64,000 nucleotides of DNA, from positions 97,581-161,580 of the forward strand of contig JAYWBB010000134.1 in NCBI GenBank assembly GCA_043781855.1, read 5' to 3'. The translations under genes were made by a program, and so were the position numbers. Within the stretch, counting starts at the first letter, position 1; each line of letters begins with the position of its first letter. The DNA is from Nevskia sp043781855 (GTDB lineage: Bacteria; Pseudomonadota; Gammaproteobacteria; Nevskiales; Nevskiaceae). Shown here in pieces: positions 8,357 through 17,100 of this stretch. The notes below the pieces were generated by a model, which was not told the origin of the DNA, ran no database searches, and saw only the letters and a list, made by a program, of their open reading frames with translations.

Positions 8357-10783
8357 TCAAACGTCGAGATTGCCGACCAGCAAGGCGTGCTTTTCGATGA
8401 ACTCTCGGCGTGGTTCGACATCCTCGCCCATCAGCGTCGTGAACATCTGATCGGCAGCAATCAGGTCCTCGACACGCACCTGCACCAGGCGACGCGCCAC
8501 CGGGTCCAGCGTCGTTTCCCAGAGCTGTTCGGGATTCATTTCGCCGAGGCCCTTGTAACGCTGGACATGCAACCCGCGCCGCGCCTCGGCCAGCAGCCAC
8601 GCGTACGCTTCCCCGAAGTTCGCAACGGCGCGGCTGCGCTCGCTGCGGCGAATCGTCGCGCCGGCACCGATAAGGGCCGCCGCCTCGATATTGAATCGCG
8701 TAACCAATTGATAATCAACGGAAGTAAAGAAGTCTTCACCGAAAACGTAACGATGCTCGAGACCGTGCACCCGTTGATTCACGATCAGCGCCGCAGGACG
8801 CTCCCTGGCCGCGTCGGCTTTCAGTTCAACCACATAGCGCTGCAGCGTCGTGCCGGCATTCAGGGCCTTCGAGAAGCGGTCGAGCCAGACCTCACGTTCG
8901 CTTTCCGCCGCAGTGATCGGCGCCAGCTCGACGAGACGTTCGAGGACGTGCCGGTCGTAGTGCCGTGACAGGCGCTCGATCACGCCCTGGATGCGTGCGT
9001 AATCGCGCACCAGCTGCGCGAGCTTTTCCGTCGGCAACGGCGGCGCCCCGGCGTCGGCGCTGAATGAGGCCTCGTCGAGCGCGGATTTCAGCAGCCAGTC
9101 CTCGAGTTCGTGGTTGTCCTTGACGTAACTTTCGTTCTTGCCACTTTTGAGCTTGTAAAGCGGCGGCTGCGCGATGTAGACGTGACCACGCTCGACCAGT
9201 GCATACATGTGCCTGTAGAAAAACGTCAGCAGCAACGTCCGGATGTGGGCGCCGTCGACATCGGCGTCGGTCATGATGATGATCCGGTGGTAGCGCAGGT
9301 TTTCCGGTTTCATGTCGTCGCGCCCGATGCCGCAGCCGAGCGCGGTGATCAAAGTGCCGACCTCGGCCGATGACAGCATCTTTTCCAGCCGCGCCTTTTC
9401 AACGTTCAAAATCTTGCCTTTCAGCGGCAGAATCGCCTGAAACCTCCGGTCTCGCCCCTGCTTGGCCGAGCCGCCGGCCGAATCGCCTTCGACCAGAAAC
9501 AGTTCGGACAATGCCGGGTCTTTTTCCTGGCAATCCGCGAGCTTGCCGGGCAGGCCGGCGATGTCGAGCACGCTTTTGCGGCGATTCAGGTCGCGCGCCT
9601 TGCGCGCCGCTTCGCGCGCGCGCGCGGCCTCGATGATCTTGGCCGCGATGGCCTTGGCCTCGCGCGGGCGTTCCAGCAGGAACTCGCCGAGTTTTGCCGT
9701 CATCACGCTTTCAACTGCTGCCTTCGCCTCGGAAGACACCAGTTTTTCCTTGGTCTGAGACGAGAATTTCGGGTCGCGGAGTTTGATCGACAACACGGCC
9801 GTCAGGCCTTCGCGCGAGTCATCGCCGATCGGCTCGACTTTCTCCTTCTTGGCCAAGCCCTGGCTTTCGACATAATCGTTGAGCGTGCGAGTCAGCGCAT
9901 TACGGAAGCCGGTGAGATGGGCGCCACCGTCCTTCTGCGGAATGTTGTTGGTAAAGCAGAAAACATTTTCCTGATAAGAATCATTCCATTGCAGTGCCGC
10001 TTCGACGGCAATGCCATCGGTTTCGGCATCCACATAAAGCACGGTTTCGTGTAATGCCGCCTTGTTGCGGTTGAGGTATTCGACAAAGGCACGGATGCCG
10101 CCGATGTACTCGAATATGTCCTCGCGCGCGGTCAATTCTTCCTTGAGAACGATGCGCAGACCTGAGTTCAGGAAAGACAGCTCGCGCAGGCGCTTGGCCA
10201 GGATGTCGTAATGGAATTCGATATGGGTGAAGACCTTGCCGCTCGGATAAAACCGGACCGTCGTACCTCGCTTGTCCGAAGGACCGACGACGGCCAGCGG
10301 AGCCTGCGGAACACCCATGCGGTATTCCTGATGGTGGTGCTTGCCCTCGCGATGGATGTCGAGATAGAGCACTTCCGACAAAGCGTTGACAACCGAAACA
10401 CCGACACCGTGCAAGCCGCCGGAAACCTTGTAGCCGCTGCCGCCGAACTTACCTCCGGCATGCAGGATGGTCATGATGACCTCGGCGGCCGAGCGACCTT
10501 CTTCCTCGTGAAGGTCCACGGGAATTCCGCGGCCGTTGTCGCTGACCACGACACCGCCGTCGAGCATCAGCGTCACCGCGATCTCGGTGCAATGGCCAGC
10601 AAGGGCTTCGTCGACCGAATTGTCGACGACCTCGAAAACCATGTGATGCAGGCCGGTGCCATCGTCGGTGTCGCCAATGTACATTCCGGGTCTCTGCCGC
10701 ACGGCATCGAGGCCTTTGAGAACCTTGATTGAGCTGGCGTCGTAGGTGCCCGTCGTCTCGTTCGATGTCTTATCGTTTTCCAT
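8357..10783 (-). CDS. gyrB: DNA gyrase subunit B
   Basis: The ATPase subunit of gyrase, which introduces negative supercoils with GyrA. At 808 residues it is the long proteobacterial form. Landmarks: GHKL ATPase motifs EVVDNSVDEALAGHC, DNGRGIPVD and GGLHGVGVSVVN; TOPRIM motifs VEGDSAGGSAKQGRD and MTDADVDGAHI; and the C-terminal QRYKGLGEMNPEQLW. The ATG at 10783 shares its A with the recF TGA (TGATG), which decides the start and suggests coupling in the dnaA-dnaN-recF-gyrB order. Confidence 0.98.
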   Translation of the reverse strand: MENDKTSNETTGTYDASSIKVLKGLDAVRQRPGMYIGDTDDGTGLHHMVFEVVDNSVDEALAGHCTEIAVTLMLDGGVVVSDNGRGIPVDLHEEEGRSAAEVIMTILHAGGKFGGSGYKVSGGLHGVGVSVVNALSEVLYLDIHREGKHHHQEYRMGVPQAPLAVVGPSDKRGTTVRFYPSGKVFTHIEFHYDILAKRLRELSFLNSGLRIVLKEELTAREDIFEYIGGIRAFVEYLNRNKAALHETVLYVDAETDGIAVEAALQWNDSYQENVFCFTNNIPQKDGGAHLTGFRNALTRTLNDYVESQGLAKKEKVEPIGDDSREGLTAVLSIKLRDPKFSSQTKEKLVSSEAKAAVESVMTAKLGEFLLERPREAKAIAAKIIEAARAREAARKARDLNRRKSVLDIAGLPGKLADCQEKDPALSELFLVEGDSAGGSAKQGRDRRFQAILPLKGKILNVEKARLEKMLSSAEVGTLITALGCGIGRDDMKPENLRYHRIIIMTDADVDGAHIRTLLLTFFYRHMYALVERGHVYIAQPPLYKLKSGKNESYVKDNHELEDWLLKSALDEASFSADAGAPPLPTEKLAQLVRDYARIQGVIERLSRHYDRHVLERLVELAPITAAESEREVWLDRFSKALNAGTTLQRYVVELKADAARERPAALIVNQRVHGLEHRYVFGEDFFTSVDYQLVTRFNIEAAALIGAGATIRRSERSRAVANFGEAYAWLLAEARRGLHVQRYKGLGEMNPEQLWETTLDPVARRLVQVRVEDLIAADQMFTTLMGEDVEPRREFIEKHALLVGNLDV

Positions 10784-11865
10784 CACTTCGTCCGCGTTGT
10801 CGTTAACTGCCCATGTTCCACGTGGAACATCGAATGATTCACCGTGTTTTCCAATAGCTCGCTGTATTCAAGGGCGGCGACCGCTTTCTGCCCTGAATAA
10901 TTCTCCAGCTCGTGCAGCAGTCGGCGCTGCGAATCTGCGGAAAGTTCGGCAGCAAAATCGTCTACCAGTAATAACGGTGAACTCTCGTGTGTTCGCCGAT
11001 ACAGCTCACATTGGGCCAACACCAGCCCCGCGATCAGGAGCTTTTGCTGTCCCCGACTGATGCGATCCCCAAGCGGTCGATTGTCGCTCAGAACGTGAAG
11101 TTCTGCCCGATGCGGGCCTTCCCGCGTATATCCCGCTTTCAGGTCGCTTTCGTAGTTCGCTTCCAGCACCTCCAAATAATCGCTACCGCCCCGCCAGCCT
11201 GAGTGAAAACTGAGACGCCAATCGGTATCGCCGAGCAGTCGTCGCCAATAAGTAGCGGTTACCGCGTGCACCACGTCGATGTAAGACTGTCGCATTGCCG
11301 TCAACTCAACGGCAGCTTTCGCAAGCTCCCGGTTCCATCCAGTCAATTCCTGCGGAGGAGCCATCGCCCGCAAACCCGCATTACGCTGTCGCAAAGCCCG
11401 ATTCACCCGCAACCAGACCGGATGGAAGCGCTGTTCCATGTGGAACACGCCCCAGTCGACGTATCGTCGACGAACGCCGGGGCCTTCTTCGATGAGTCGG
11501 TGCACCATTGGATCAAGAATCAGCACCGGCACGGCTCGAACCAGTTCGGTCAAAGCAGCCGTCCGCTCGTTGATCTGGACCGACAGCTGCCGATCGGCCC
11601 ATCGGACCAGAATCTTGTTGTCTGGTGCAGTTTCATCAGCGTTGCGCTGCTGCGCTTCGAGGGCCCAGGTGCTTTGCCCGTCTGCAACAAGGGTCTGCGC
11701 ACTACCCCGGTAACTGTTGGCGCGTCCCAGTACGTACAAGGCTTCCAGGATCGTGGTTTTTCCAGCCCCGTTGCCGCCGATGACGAAGTTGAATTTCGGG
11801 TGCAGGTCCAGCGCGAGGTTTTTCAGAAGGCGAAAGTTACGCGCCCTCACCTGGCGGAAATGCAT
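10783..11865 (-). CDS. recF: DNA replication and repair protein RecF
   Basis: An SMC-like ATPase that helps load RecA at gaps. The 360-residue protein has Walker A GGNGAGKTT at 30-38, the signature loop DRISRGQQK and Walker B LLLVDDFAAELS. Two parS-like palindromes are embedded in its reading frame. One encodes MFHVEH near residue 346, in a C-terminal tail beyond the last well-conserved part. The other encodes VFHMEQ near residue 140. It lies between dnaN and gyrB and overlaps gyrB by one base. Confidence 0.97.
   Translation of the reverse strand: MHFRQVRARNFRLLKNLALDLHPKFNFVIGGNGAGKTTILEALYVLGRANSYRGSAQTLVADGQSTWALEAQQRNADETAPDNKILVRWADRQLSVQINERTAALTELVRAVPVLILDPMVHRLIEEGPGVRRRYVDWGVFHMEQRFHPVWLRVNRALRQRNAGLRAMAPPQELTGWNRELAKAAVELTAMRQSYIDVVHAVTATYWRRLLGDTDWRLSFHSGWRGGSDYLEVLEANYESDLKAGYTREGPHRAELHVLSDNRPLGDRISRGQQKLLIAGLVLAQCELYRRTHESSPLLLVDDFAAELSADSQRRLLHELENYSGQKAVAALEYSELLENTVNHSMFHVEHGQLTTTRTK
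10813..10830. promoter_or_regulatory. parS centromere site, perfect palindrome
   Basis: ATGTTCCACGTGGAACAT is an 18-bp perfect palindrome that contains the core TGTTCCACGTGGAACA. Chromosomal ParB sites have the consensus TGTTTCACGTGAAACA, and TTCCACGTGGAA variants are used in gammaproteobacteria. The site lies within the last 20 codons of recF and about 2.3 kb from the dnaA-dnaN gap. That is where ParB sites are expected, close to the origin. Confidence 0.85.
11432..11447. promoter_or_regulatory. second parS-like site, one mismatch
   Basis: TGTTCCATGTGGAACA differs from the perfect site at 10813 by a single base at the centre. It is also inside recF, 602 bp away. Two such sites this close are unlikely by chance and support ParB binding in this gene. 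Confidence 0.7.
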
Positions 11866-11877
11866 CGCTCACCCGTG

Positions 11878-12978
11878 TCAAAGCCGCATCGGCATGACCA
11901 CGAAGCGACCACTAGCCTCTGCTGCATCGTGCACAAGACCGCTGGCGTCCGGGCTTCGGAGCTTGAAGATGAATTCATCGCCTTCGATTGCGTCAAGCGC
12001 GTCTAGCAGGTAGCTGACATTGAAACCAATCTCCAGGGGGCTGCCGCTGTACTCGATTTCAACTTCTTCTTCTGCCTCTTCCTGTTCCGGATTTTGCGTC
12101 TGGATGCGCAGCATTTCTGCGGAAATCTGCAAGCGCACGCCACGGAACTTCTCGTTGGAAAGAATGGCAGCGCGCGACAGGGCAGCGCGAACTTTCTGAC
12201 GGTTGCAACGCAGAATCTTGTCCGAGTCCTCGGGAATGACACGTTCATAATCAGGGAATCGGCCTTCGATAAGCTTCGATGTCAGACGCAGGTCTTCGAG
12301 ATCGACCTGGATCTGATTGGCTGTCAGCGACAACTTGACCAGCGCCTCGCTGTTGTCGAGCAGGCGCTGCAACTCCAGTACCGTCTTGCGCGGCAAGATA
12401 ACCTGCCCATCTTTTTTTGCATCGAATTCGCGATTCAACTCAGCCATCGCAAGCCGGTGCCCGTCGGTAGCAACCGCACGCAGCCGCGTCGGACGAATTT
12501 CCAGCAACAGGCCGTTGAGGTAGTAGCGGACATCCTGCTGAGCCATGGCAAACTGGGTTCGCTGGAGCAGATCCTTGAGCTCCCGGTTGTTCAGAGTCAA
12601 CTCGGTTTCGCCACCATCGCTTGTGAACATCGGGAATTCCTCGGCCGGCAAAGTCGCCAGCGAGAACCGGCTACGCCCCGAGCGCAATACCAGCTTGCCT
12701 TCGTTCAGTTCGAGACTAAGCATCGCGCCTTCGGGTAAACCACGGCAGATATCATGCAGCTTGCGCGCCGGGGCCGTGATCCGACCGGGCGTCAGATTCT
12801 GGACCCTAACTTTGCGCTCGACCTGCAATTCCAGATCGGTACCGACCACAGAAAGAAGATCGTCTTTCGCTTCGAGCAGGAGATTGCTGAGAATCGGCAG
12901 GGACTGACGCCGCTCGACGACGCCAATCACGGATTGCAGAGCCGAGAGCAGCTCACTGCGCGAAATCTGGATGTTCAT
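11878..12978 (-). CDS. dnaN: DNA polymerase III beta sliding clamp
   Basis: The clamp tethers polymerases to DNA as a ring-shaped dimer. The 366-residue protein has the standard start MNIQISRSELLSALQSV and the three-domain clamp pattern, including RRQSLPILSNLLLEA, DGHRLAMAE and the C-terminal FVVMPMRL. The gene is downstream of dnaA across the probable origin gap. recF follows 12 bp later on the same strand. Confidence 0.98.
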   Translation of the reverse strand: MNIQISRSELLSALQSVIGVVERRQSLPILSNLLLEAKDDLLSVVGTDLELQVERKVRVQNLTPGRITAPARKLHDICRGLPEGAMLSLELNEGKLVLRSGRSRFSLATLPAEEFPMFTSDGGETELTLNNRELKDLLQRTQFAMAQQDVRYYLNGLLLEIRPTRLRAVATDGHRLAMAELNREFDAKKDGQVILPRKTVLELQRLLDNSEALVKLSLTANQIQVDLEDLRLTSKLIEGRFPDYERVIPEDSDKILRCNRQKVRAALSRAAILSNEKFRGVRLQISAEMLRIQTQNPEQEEAEEEVEIEYSGSPLEIGFNVSYLLDALDAIEGDEFIFKLRSPDASGLVHDAAEASGRFVVMPMRL

Positions 12979-13224
12979 GGAAGACCAGTCAATAAGAGTT
13001 GTAAATCAGTTAGAAACCAGTATTAGTAGTCAGCGGCTATTTCTGTGGATTAATCCTGTTTTTATTTATTTTTCAATAATTTGCACATCAGTCTGTTTCC
13101 GATTCTGCAGTGCTTGGCAGCATTGGAACCTAGGATAAAGCTGTGCATAAAAAGCCGCCCAAAGGCTGACCAAGGATTATACACAGCTTGTTCCGGTACT
13201 CATTCAAGGTCATCCGCAATCGCA
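12979..13224. other. candidate chromosomal origin (oriC) between dnaA and dnaN
   Basis: This 246-bp gap is the most AT-rich stretch in the region. It contains DnaA-box-like 9-mers: TGTGGATTA (13044-13052, one mismatch), TGTGCATAA (13142-13150) and TTATACACA (13177-13185). The last two fit TTATNCACA on either strand. A run of T/A around 13058-13082 could be the unwinding element. A perfect TTATCCACA also lies on the other side of dnaA at 14616. The position beside dnaA, with parS sites nearby, supports an origin, but the box count is low. Confidence 0.65.
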
Positions 13225-14553
13225 TTAATTGGTCAGTTGACGCAAAAGATTCTCGTAGTCTTCCTTGAGCCGATCATCTTCGCGACGCAGTTCGGCGACC
13301 TTGCGGCAGGCGTGCAAGACGGTCGTGTGATCTTTGCCGAATGCAGCGCCGATTTCCGGGTAGCTGTGCCGGGTCAGCTCTTTGGCAATTGACATCGCGA
13401 TCTGGCGCGGCCGCGCGAGGGTCCGTGTACGGCGCACGGAATTAAGATCGGCGAGACGGATGTTGTAGTACGCGGCCACTGTGCGCTTGATGTTTTCCAG
13501 CGTCACTGCACGATCGTAAGAGGCCAGCATGTCCTTGAGGCAGATCCGTGCAAACTCCGGTGTGATCGGCGCTCCGGTCAACCTGGCCGAGGCATTGAGC
13601 CGGTGCAGGGCGCCTTCGAGTTCACGCACATTCGAGCGAATCCGTTGCGCAACGAGCACAGCCACGTCTTCCGGCAAACGGATACCCAGTGTGTCGGCCT
13701 TGCTCAGCAGGATGGCGACGCGGGTCTCGAATTCGGGGGGTTCAATCGGTACCGACAAGCCCCAGGTGAAACGTGATTTAAGGCGGTCGTCGAGCGCGTC
13801 GAGCTCGCGCGGATAGCGGTCGCAGGTCAGCACGATTTGCTTGCGACCATCTATCAATGCATTGAATGTATGGAAAAATTCTTCCTGTGAGTGTTCCTTT
13901 CCAGCGAGAAAATGAATGTCGTCAATGAGCAAGGCGTCGACGCTGCGATAGAAATTCTTGAACTCCACCTGGCGCCCGAAACGGATCGCCGAGACCATCT
14001 GGTTGAACCACTGCTCGGCACCGACGTAGACGATCCGCGCGTTGCCCTTGGCTTCGAGGATCGCGTTGCCGACACCGTGCATCAGATGCGTCTTGCCAAG
14101 ACCGGATTCACCGTAGATCAAGAGCGGGTTGTAGACCGCACCGGGGCTGCTCGCCACGTGCAAGCCGGCCGCACGCGCCTGCGAGTTCGACTTGCCCTCG
14201 ATGAACGAGGCGAGCGTATAACGCGGATCGAGCTTGCCGCGGCCATAGGGCATCGGGTCTTCAGCCGGCGCGGCATGGGTGCCGCTGCCGCTGCGAGGTG
14301 TATCGGAAACGGCCCCGCCGACGGCGAGATTCACCGTCAGGTCGTACTCGGCGAGGCTCGATATCGCCCGCTGAATCTTGGTGAGATAGTCGCTGCGGAC
14401 CCGATCCATGACGATGCGGTTAGGCGCCAGCAGCGTGATCTGATCCTCCGCCAAAACGACTCGCAACGGTCGAATCCAAGTATTGATGTCCTTGTCGGGC
14501 AACTCGGCTTCGAGCCGGGCGAGACAGCGATCCCAGAGGTCGTGATTCAGCAT
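13225..14553 (-). CDS. dnaA: chromosomal replication initiator DnaA
   Basis: DnaA binds DnaA boxes at oriC, opens the duplex and helps load DnaB. The 442-residue protein has the N-terminal oligomerisation domain (LWDRCLARLEAELP), a variable linker, an AAA+ domain with GESGLGKTHLMHGVGN and LLIDDIHFLAGKE, and the domain IV DNA-binding signature GKDHTTVLHACRKV. It is divergent from rpmH. A consensus DnaA box between them suggests autoregulation. Confidence 0.98.
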   Translation of the reverse strand: MLNHDLWDRCLARLEAELPDKDINTWIRPLRVVLAEDQITLLAPNRIVMDRVRSDYLTKIQRAISSLAEYDLTVNLAVGGAVSDTPRSGSGTHAAPAEDPMPYGRGKLDPRYTLASFIEGKSNSQARAAGLHVASSPGAVYNPLLIYGESGLGKTHLMHGVGNAILEAKGNARIVYVGAEQWFNQMVSAIRFGRQVEFKNFYRSVDALLIDDIHFLAGKEHSQEEFFHTFNALIDGRKQIVLTCDRYPRELDALDDRLKSRFTWGLSVPIEPPEFETRVAILLSKADTLGIRLPEDVAVLVAQRIRSNVRELEGALHRLNASARLTGAPITPEFARICLKDMLASYDRAVTLENIKRTVAAYYNIRLADLNSVRRTRTLARPRQIAMSIAKELTRHSYPEIGAAFGKDHTTVLHACRKVAELRREDDRLKEDYENLLRQLTN

Positions 14554-14615
14554 CGTGTAGGGAGGATTCGAGAAAATGCGGGACAGCGCCGCAGTCTATA
14601 CCCGTGACGGAAGGC

Positions 14616-14624
14616 TTATCCACA
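14616..14624 (+). promoter_or_regulatory. consensus DnaA box in the dnaA-rpmH gap
   Basis: TTATCCACA matches the strong DnaA box exactly. It sits about 63 bp upstream of the dnaA start, a usual position for autoregulation of dnaA, and could also be part of the origin. Confidence 0.8.
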
Positions 14625-14635
14625 GCGTTGCCTGC

Positions 14636-14665
14636 TTGCTGGTACCGGGCGAAGCTCTGTAAACT
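14636..14665 (+). promoter_or_regulatory. probable sigma-70 promoter of rpmH
   Basis: TTGCTG (14636-14641) and TAAACT (14660-14665) are separated by 18 bp. The -10 ends 26 bp before the rpmH ATG, close to the DnaA box. The match is reasonable but not tested. Confidence 0.5.
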
Positions 14666-14691
14666 CCGCGTCCGCTACCGAGATTAGTGTC

Positions 14692-14826
14692 ATGAAACGT
14701 ACCTTCCAGCCGCACACCCTGCGCCGCAAGCGCACCCATGGCTTCCGTGCCCGCATGGCCACCAAGGGTGGTCGCCTGGTGCTGGCGCGCCGTCGTGCCA
14801 AGGGCCGCGCACGCCTGATTCCGTAA
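14692..14826 (+). CDS. rpmH: 50S ribosomal protein L34
   Basis: A 44-residue, very basic protein starting MKRTFQPHTLRRKRTHGFRA and ending in the Arg-rich tail typical of bL34. It is part of the large ribosomal subunit. It is the first gene of the rpmH-rnpA-yidD-yidC cluster, divergent from dnaA, and only 8 bp separate its stop from the rnpA start. Confidence 0.97.
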   Translation: MKRTFQPHTLRRKRTHGFRARMATKGGRLVLARRRAKGRARLIP

Positions 14827-14834
14827 GCGTTCCA

Positions 14835-15230
14835 GTGTCCGGTGGCGCGCGGTTTCAAGCCGACGCGCGGCTGCGTAAACCGGCGGAATTCAAGCTCGTA
14901 TTTGCCGAAGGTCAGCGCGTCAAGCGCCAGTCTCTCGGTACCAGCTTCAGGCCCAACCAACGGAATCATGCCCGGCTGGGACTGGCCATCGCAAAAAAAT
15001 CCGTCGCTTCGGCCCGTGCACGCAACCGCATCAAGCGACTGATCCGCGAGGATTTCCGGCAAAACCAGGCGCGCTTGCCGGCGATCGATCTGGTGTTCTA
15101 CGCGCAGCCCGGTTTGGCGGACCTGAGCAATGCGATGTTGCGCGAACTGCTCGCCGACATCCGGATCAAAGTGATCGAACGATGCGCTCGTTACTCATTG
15201 GTTCCATCCGCGCCTATCAGCGCGCCTTAA
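14835..15230 (+). CDS. rnpA: ribonuclease P protein component
   Basis: The protein cofactor of RNase P, which matures tRNA 5' ends. The 131-residue product starts at GTG 14835. It has FVFAEGQ-like and GLAIAKK segments and the signature ARARNRIKRLIREDFR that binds the RNA subunit. Its last 49 bp overlap yidD in another frame, a common arrangement in this cluster. Confidence 0.95.
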   Translation: MSGGARFQADARLRKPAEFKLVFAEGQRVKRQSLGTSFRPNQRNHARLGLAIAKKSVASARARNRIKRLIREDFRQNQARLPAIDLVFYAQPGLADLSNAMLRELLADIRIKVIERCARYSLVPSAPISAP

Positions 15231-15397
15231 GTCCCTTGATGGGACCGCGCTGCCGTTTCCATCCGAGCTGTTCCCACTATGCGATCGAAGCGATCGAACG
15301 CTTCGGTGCCGCCCACGGCACCGCGTTGACGATCAAACGCCTCGTTCGCTGCCACCCGCTGAACGCGGGCGGCCACGACCCCGTACCGGAGCGCTGA
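15182..15397 (+). CDS. yidD: membrane protein insertion efficiency factor YidD
   Basis: A 71-residue protein with the family pattern SIRAYQRALSPLMG, CRFHPSCSHYAIEAI and HPLNAGGHDPVP. YidD is an inner-membrane-associated factor that aids YidC-dependent insertion. It begins inside the 3' end of rnpA and is followed by yidC after 4 bp. Gene order and motif conservation leave little doubt. Confidence 0.95.
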   Translation: MRSLLIGSIRAYQRALSPLMGPRCRFHPSCSHYAIEAIERFGAAHGTALTIKRLVRCHPLNAGGHDPVPER

Positions 15398-15401
15398 ACC
15401 C

Positions 15402-17069
15402 ATGGAAAGCCGCCGCATGGCTTTGATCGCGCTGCTTGGCGTGATCCTGTTCCTGATGTATCAGTCCTGGCAGACCGACTACCCGAAGGTCGCCGCAGTG
15501 ACCACGAGTGCGGCTGCAACCGCCGCTGCACCGGCGCCAACGTCGGCGGCCTCGGCGACCGACGTCGTCGTCCCCGCAGTTCCTGCAGGCGAGGCCCCGC
15601 CCACCGCCGCGCCGGCCCAGCGCATCCGCGTGCAGACCGATCTCTACGTCGCGGAATTCGCGACGACGGGCGCAGAACTGCGCCGCGTCGAGCTCAGCAA
15701 TTACCCGCGCGAAAAGCAGAAGCCCGACGAGAAGTTGGCGCTTCTGAACGATCGCGACGGCCACGTCTTCACGCTGCAAAGCGGACTTGCCGCCGTCGAG
15801 AAGCAACTGACCAGCAACCAGACCGCCTTCACCACGCCACAGACCGAATACCGCCTCGCCGAGGGCGCGGACACGCTCGATGTGCCGTTCGAAACCATCG
15901 ACGCCTCCGGTTACACGCTACGAAAGATCTATCGCTTCAAGCGCGGCAGCTATCAGATCGCGCTGGAACAGACGCTGATCAACCACACGGGTGCTGCGCT
16001 CAACGTCAGCGCTTACGCACGCTGGCTGCGCAACCCGATCGCAATCGACAAGGAGCCGCCGTTCATCAAGACCTTCCTCGGCATGGGCGTCTACGAACAG
16101 AAGCCCGGCACGAGCGACTACCGCTTCAAGAAACTCAAGCTCGACAGCTTCGACAAAACGCCCTACGAGTCGAAGCAGACCGGCGGCTGGCTGGCGATGC
16201 TCCAGCACTATTTCATCGCGGTGATCGTGCCGCCGGCCGACGAGACGCTGACCTACACCGGCAAACCTGCGGGCAACGGCAACTATCTGAGCCAGTATGT
16301 CGGCGCCCCGCACCTGATCGCCGACGGCGCCGAGGAGACTTACAAGACCGGGCTCTACATCGGTCCGAAAGAACAGAACAAACTCGACGACGTCGCCAAA
16401 GGCCTCGCGCTGACCGAGGACTACGGAATCCTCACGGTCATCGCAAAACCGCTGTTCGTCGTGCTCAGCTTCTTCCACCGCATCACCAGCAACTGGGGCT
16501 GGTCGATCATCCTGCTGACGCTGACCGTCAAGGCGCTGTTCTATCCACTGTCGGCTGCGCAGTACAAGTCAATGGCGAAGATGAAGAAGTTCACGCCGCG
16601 CATTGCCGAACTGAAAGAACGCTACGCGGATGACCGCGAAAAGCTCAACAAGGCGATGATGGACCTCTACAAAAAAGAGGGCTTCAATCCGCTCGCCGGT
16701 TGCTGGCCGATTCTCGTGCAGATGCCGGTGTTCTTCGCGCTGTACTGGGTGCTGATCGAAAGTGTCGAGCTGCGCCAGGCGCCGTTCATGCTCTGGCTCA
16801 ACGATCTCTCGTCGGCCGACCCGTTCTACATCATGCCCGTGCTCTACGGCGCTTCGATGTGGCTGCAGCAACGCATGTCCGGCCAGACCGCGACGATGGA
16901 CCCGACACAGGCGAAGATCATGAACGTCATGCCGATCGCGTTCACCGGCATGTTCCTGTTCTTCCCGGCCGGCCTCGTCGTCTACTGGTTCGTCAGCAAC
17001 GTCATCGGCATCCTCCAGCAGAAGCTCATCATCTGGCGCATGGAAAAAGGCCTGATCCCGGCGAAGTAG
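15402..17069 (+). CDS. yidC: membrane protein insertase YidC
   Basis: YidC/Oxa1 insertase, which inserts inner-membrane proteins alone or with SecYEG. The 555-residue protein has an N-terminal membrane anchor (ALIALLGVILFLMYQSW), an Ala/Pro-rich linker and a large periplasmic domain to about residue 340. Five C-terminal membrane segments follow, including NWGWSIILLTLTVK and NPLAGCWPILVQMPVFFAL. The gram-negative domain organisation is complete. Confidence 0.97.
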   Translation: MESRRMALIALLGVILFLMYQSWQTDYPKVAAVTTSAAATAAAPAPTSAASATDVVVPAVPAGEAPPTAAPAQRIRVQTDLYVAEFATTGAELRRVELSNYPREKQKPDEKLALLNDRDGHVFTLQSGLAAVEKQLTSNQTAFTTPQTEYRLAEGADTLDVPFETIDASGYTLRKIYRFKRGSYQIALEQTLINHTGAALNVSAYARWLRNPIAIDKEPPFIKTFLGMGVYEQKPGTSDYRFKKLKLDSFDKTPYESKQTGGWLAMLQHYFIAVIVPPADETLTYTGKPAGNGNYLSQYVGAPHLIADGAEETYKTGLYIGPKEQNKLDDVAKGLALTEDYGILTVIAKPLFVVLSFFHRITSNWGWSIILLTLTVKALFYPLSAAQYKSMAKMKKFTPRIAELKERYADDREKLNKAMMDLYKKEGFNPLAGCWPILVQMPVFFALYWVLIESVELRQAPFMLWLNDLSSADPFYIMPVLYGASMWLQQRMSGQTATMDPTQAKIMNVMPIAFTGMFLFFPAGLVVYWFVSNVIGILQQKLIIWRMEKGLIPAK

Positions 17070-17078
17070 GCCGTCCAT

Positions 17079-17099
17079 CCGCGCAGCTACACTGCGCGG
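17079..17099 (+). promoter_or_regulatory. perfect hairpin directly before the mnmE start
   Basis: CCGCGCAG (17079-17086) and CTGCGCGG (17092-17099) form an 8-bp GC-rich stem with a CTACA loop. The stem ends one base before the GTG start of mnmE and covers the place where a ribosome site should be. No Shine-Dalgarno sequence is visible. It could be a yidC 3' end structure or could limit mnmE initiation. Confidence 0.5.
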
Positions 17100-17100
17100 C

